This document shows positions 61,519 to 64,000 of a stretch of DNA of 64,000 nucleotides, piece by piece (the stretch's first letter is position 1; each line of letters opens with the position of its first letter). Source of the DNA: Flavobacterium difficile (GTDB lineage Bacteria; Bacteroidota; Bacteroidia; Flavobacteriales; Flavobacteriaceae); NCBI RefSeq assembly GCF_011392115.1, contig NZ_JAAJBT010000004.1, positions 124,001 through 188,000 on the forward strand, given 5' to 3'. The notes beneath the pieces are model-generated. The model worked only from the letters and a program-made list of their open reading frames with translations. It searched no databases and had not been told where the DNA came from. The translations under genes were made by a program, and so were the position numbers.

Positions 61519-64000
61519 TTATAGTTGGTTTTGTAGTTTTTCTTCAATTCTTTTTAAATTTTCTTCTTTTAGTTTTTGCCATTCTTTTTGTGCATATTGT
61601 GTATGATATTTATGATTTTTTAAAAAATCGATATTTAAAACAAACCAATCAGTATTGCAATACTTTTTATCTACAGAAAGTTCCCATTCTTCTCTTAAAT
61701 TTTCTAGAGTATTGAGATAATTTTCGTTAGCTAAATGTACATTATCAGCATCTTTTATGATTTTTTCAAGCTTATTTTTTGGATCATGATTAAAAGTAGT
61801 TGCTAGAATTAAATCGGCAACTTGTTCTTGAATGTCGACACTAATTTGTTTACTTTTAAGAAAATCTAGAGCAATTTCAACACTTAGAACTTCGTGATTA
61901 AGGCAACCCTTTATATAACCTGCATCATGAAACCAACCAGCTAAAACTAAAGTGTTTGTAGTTTCAATATCTATTTTTTCTGCTTGACATAATGTTATGA
62001 TTCCGGAAACCACATTTTTTGTATGTTCAAAATTATGATACGAAAATATAGCTTCTAATTTTTCTTCAAATAATTTAGAAATAAATTCTTCCGCCTCTAT
62101 GAGAATTGAATTATCATTATGTTTTACTTTTACACGTAAGGCTTTTAATCCGGAAACCGCTTGTAAATCTTCAACTTCTAATTTTTCAATTTCCTTTTCA
62201 AGTAAACCTTTATGCTGTAAATATTTGATATATTTGGTGTATTCTTTTTCTTCAACTGAACTCGAATATACAATCGTAATCTTTTCTTTTTGAGTAATTC
62301 TTTCGTTTGAATTTTTCACAAAAGCTTTATCAATTCTTTTTTTAACTACTTCATAACGTGCATTATAGGAACCATCAACATCAAATCGTTTTTCATCCAT
62401 TCTGAATCGAATTGAAATGGGTGAACTAAACGCTAAAATTAACGAAGTCACATCAAGAGCATAAGGTAAAGTTGCTTTCAACTTATGGTGTTCTTGTTCC
62501 ATTTCACAAAGCGTTTCTAATTGCCACAAACGAAGATTTTGTAGATACATTTCGTTGAAGTTTTTATTAGGTTCTATTGATGCACCAATATACAAGTTGT
62601 GTTCTACCCCATCCGTTTTAAAACGTTCATAATAGTGGGGAAATATTTCTTGCGCTTGTTGTTGTTTTAAATCTAAAATATTAGCCATTTTTTTATTGAT
62701 ACTCATGATGGTTTCATCAAAATCTTTTCGAGTTTGGTAAAACATTCCAGTTTTCGGATCAATTTTATCAAAATAGCTACTTATTAGCTTTTCTGTATTT
62801 TTATTTGATGTCGTATTTTTTAGAAAAGAATGAATTTCAGAGTCTATATAATGGTGAATACTTTGTTCCAAGTTATTTTGAAATGGCTCTTTCAAATCGC
62901 TTAAAAAACTTTCCAATTCAAACTTTTTTTGAGCAATCACACTAATTTTTTTATCTGTATTTAGAAGATCTAAAATTTCTATAATTTCATTGATTTGTGC
63001 TCTTAAATCATTCACTACGGCTGAATTTCTATTTTCTGAAGAACCTTTAATGTCAATTTGACCATATAATGGATACACCTCTTTAAATACAATCTCTTTA
63101 AAATGATATTCTTCAGCAGTAGTATTTGAATAAAAGAAATTTTTAGCTTCTTTTTTAAATTTCCAATACACACTTGGATGAATGGAAGTATACTCTTTCT
63201 GAATAATAGCTTCCAATTGGTTGATCATATCATTATTATTCTTTTCAATTGTATCTGTTAAATATGGAAGAATTAATTCTAATTTATTTGCATTAACGGA
63301 ATTTAAAGCTCTAGGTGTTGGTGAAGCCAATTCTAGTAATCCTAACAACTTCTCATCTTTTATAACAGGAGCTAATAAAAAACTTTGAATACCTTGATTT
63401 AATAAATGATTCGCAAATCGATTTTTCTTTTCATTTTTGGCAAACTCGGCCACATTTGGAATAATATATGATTGATTATTTTCAATTAAACTCTCATAAG
63501 AACAACCGCAAAGCGCATTCTTACAATCCGCTTCTTTTTCATTTAAAAGGATAAAGCTCTTTAAATTTTCATCGCTAAAAGGCGGTTTCATAAACAAATC
63601 TTCTTCTTCTTCATAAAAAGTAAAACCTATTTTTAAATCGGGAATTTTAAACACTGATCTAAAAATAGATTCGAAACTTTCATTCAATTTAGATTTATCA
63701 ATGTCTGATTTTAGTAAATTAGATTTTAAGTTAGAAACTGCACTTTCAGTCGTAACATCCACTAAAGAAACAATAGCAAAACCTTTTAAAATCCATGAAT
63801 TCTCGGGAAAAGCTTTCTTCCATAAATCCAGATTATCGTAATTATCAATTAATTCATTTATTTCTGACTGATTTAAAAACTTTGTATTTTCGGTTGGTAG
63901 TATTTCTAGAAAATCGGCATTATATAAAATTCTGTAATGTTTATGAATACCGTTACTATCAGGAATATCGTAAAATAAGGGTTTACCAAAATCTAAATTT
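61519..64000 (-). CDS. GAF and HD domain protein (5' end beyond the window)
   Basis: The frame is open from 61519 to the window edge (63999), at least 826 codons. The GTG at 63762 is therefore only an internal Val and the true start lies outside. An N-terminal GAF region (about 560 residues before the HD part) holds CKNALCGCSYESLIENNQ and LAPVIKDEKLLGLLELASP. A long helical middle (QKEYTSIHPSVYWKF) follows, then a conserved LEVEDLQAVSGLKALRV, then a C-terminal HD domain: YHNFEHTKNV, LAGWFHDAGY, NHDPKN and DADNVH. The HD domain is the metal-dependent phosphohydrolase kind that pairs with PycTM. Signal and substrate are unknown. Confidence 0.85.
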   Translation of the reverse strand, partial: NLDFGKPLFYDIPDSNGIHKHYRILYNADFLEILPTENTKFLNQSEINELIDNYDNLDLWKKAFPENSWILKGFAIVSLVDVTTESAVSNLKSNLLKSDIDKSKLNESFESIFRSVFKIPDLKIGFTFYEEEEDLFMKPPFSDENLKSFILLNEKEADCKNALCGCSYESLIENNQSYIIPNVAEFAKNEKKNRFANHLLNQGIQSFLLAPVIKDEKLLGLLELASPTPRALNSVNANKLELILPYLTDTIEKNNNDMINQLEAIIQKEYTSIHPSVYWKFKKEAKNFFYSNTTAEEYHFKEIVFKEVYPLYGQIDIKGSSENRNSAVVNDLRAQINEIIEILDLLNTDKKISVIAQKKFELESFLSDLKEPFQNNLEQSIHHYIDSEIHSFLKNTTSNKNTEKLISSYFDKIDPKTGMFYQTRKDFDETIMSINKKMANILDLKQQQAQEIFPHYYERFKTDGVEHNLYIGASIEPNKNFNEMYLQNLRLWQLETLCEMEQEHHKLKATLPYALDVTSLILAFSSPISIRFRMDEKRFDVDGSYNARYEVVKKRIDKAFVKNSNERITQKEKITIVYSSSVEEKEYTKYIKYLQHKGLLEKEIEKLEVEDLQAVSGLKALRVKVKHNDNSILIEAEEFISKLFEEKLEAIFSYHNFEHTKNVVSGIITLCQAEKIDIETTNTLVLAGWFHDAGYIKGCLNHEVLSVEIALDFLKSKQISVDIQEQVADLILATTFNHDPKNKLEKIIKDADNVHLANENYLNTLENLREEWELSVDKKYCNTDWFVLNIDFLKNHKYHTQYAQKEWQKLKEENLKRIEEKLQNQL

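Noticed and set aside
63762..63764. The GTG at 63762-63760 as the true start of the GAF-HD gene
   Set aside because: The frame stays open to the window edge with protein-like sequence upstream, so the GTG is an internal Val codon.

Overview
The window is AT-rich chromosomal DNA from a member of the Bacteroidota, most likely a Flavobacterium-like species of the family Flavobacteriaceae. The evidence is a type IX secretion C-terminal sorting domain, a PorX response regulator, the LpxC-FabZ fusion, DUF4290 beside MurA, promoters of the TTG-N19/21-TAnnTTTG type, and genes without Shine-Dalgarno sequences. There is no prophage, IS element or CRISPR array.

Region 1 (1-6564, minus strand) is a histidine operon, hisG-hisD-hisC-hisB-hisH-hisA-hisF. 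The upstream leader encodes an 18-residue peptide with five histidines, followed by mutually exclusive antiterminator and terminator hairpins. Region 2 (6589-13071) is a heavy-metal efflux operon: a small secreted protein, an RND pump fused to its TolC-like outer-membrane channel, a lipoprotein adaptor and a small membrane protein. A VWA-domain membrane protein, a four-helix-bundle protein, fabG and a di-haem peroxidase follow (13104-17808).

Region 3 (17868-25900, minus) is mainly a lipid A cluster, lpxD - lpxC/fabZ - lpxA - efp - second lpxD-like gene - NTF2-like gene - sucD, with an HD phosphohydrolase upstream. Region 4 (25900-31283) is the accessory part. It has five tandem hairpin units with a period of about 182 bp, one of which carries a GIY-YIG nuclease gene inside the hairpin. 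It also has a frameshifted T9SS-secreted protein and a decayed partial copy of an SRAP-domain gene next to the intact gene.

Region 5 (31284-47190, mostly plus) holds porX, tsaE, lpdA with a duplicated leader, a membrane-protein gene between two terminator-bearing direct repeats, a flotillin, a VOC protein, glmM (minus), an AcpH/AlkD pair, a ClC-CBS protein, a LytS/LytTR two-component pair and a DoxX protein. Region 6 (47248-55742) is housekeeping: murA (with Asp for the usual catalytic Cys), DUF4290, DUF493, a P-loop protein, recQ, fmt, an HU gene, yqgE, an aminotransferase IV gene and a START-like gene. A tRNA-Met(CAU) lies at 55914-55987.

Region 7 (56356-64000, minus) has the most unusual proteins. 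One is a 1222-residue lipoprotein joining a metallophosphatase, a middle domain with kinase-like motifs and an outer-membrane barrel. The other is a GAF...HD protein running off the window edge, followed immediately by a Pycsar-effector-like membrane protein.

The best candidates for undescribed biology are the GIY-YIG/hairpin array, the phosphatase/kinase-like/barrel fusion, the GAF-HD/PycTM pair and the his attenuator. All assignments come from reading the sequence; no database search was run.
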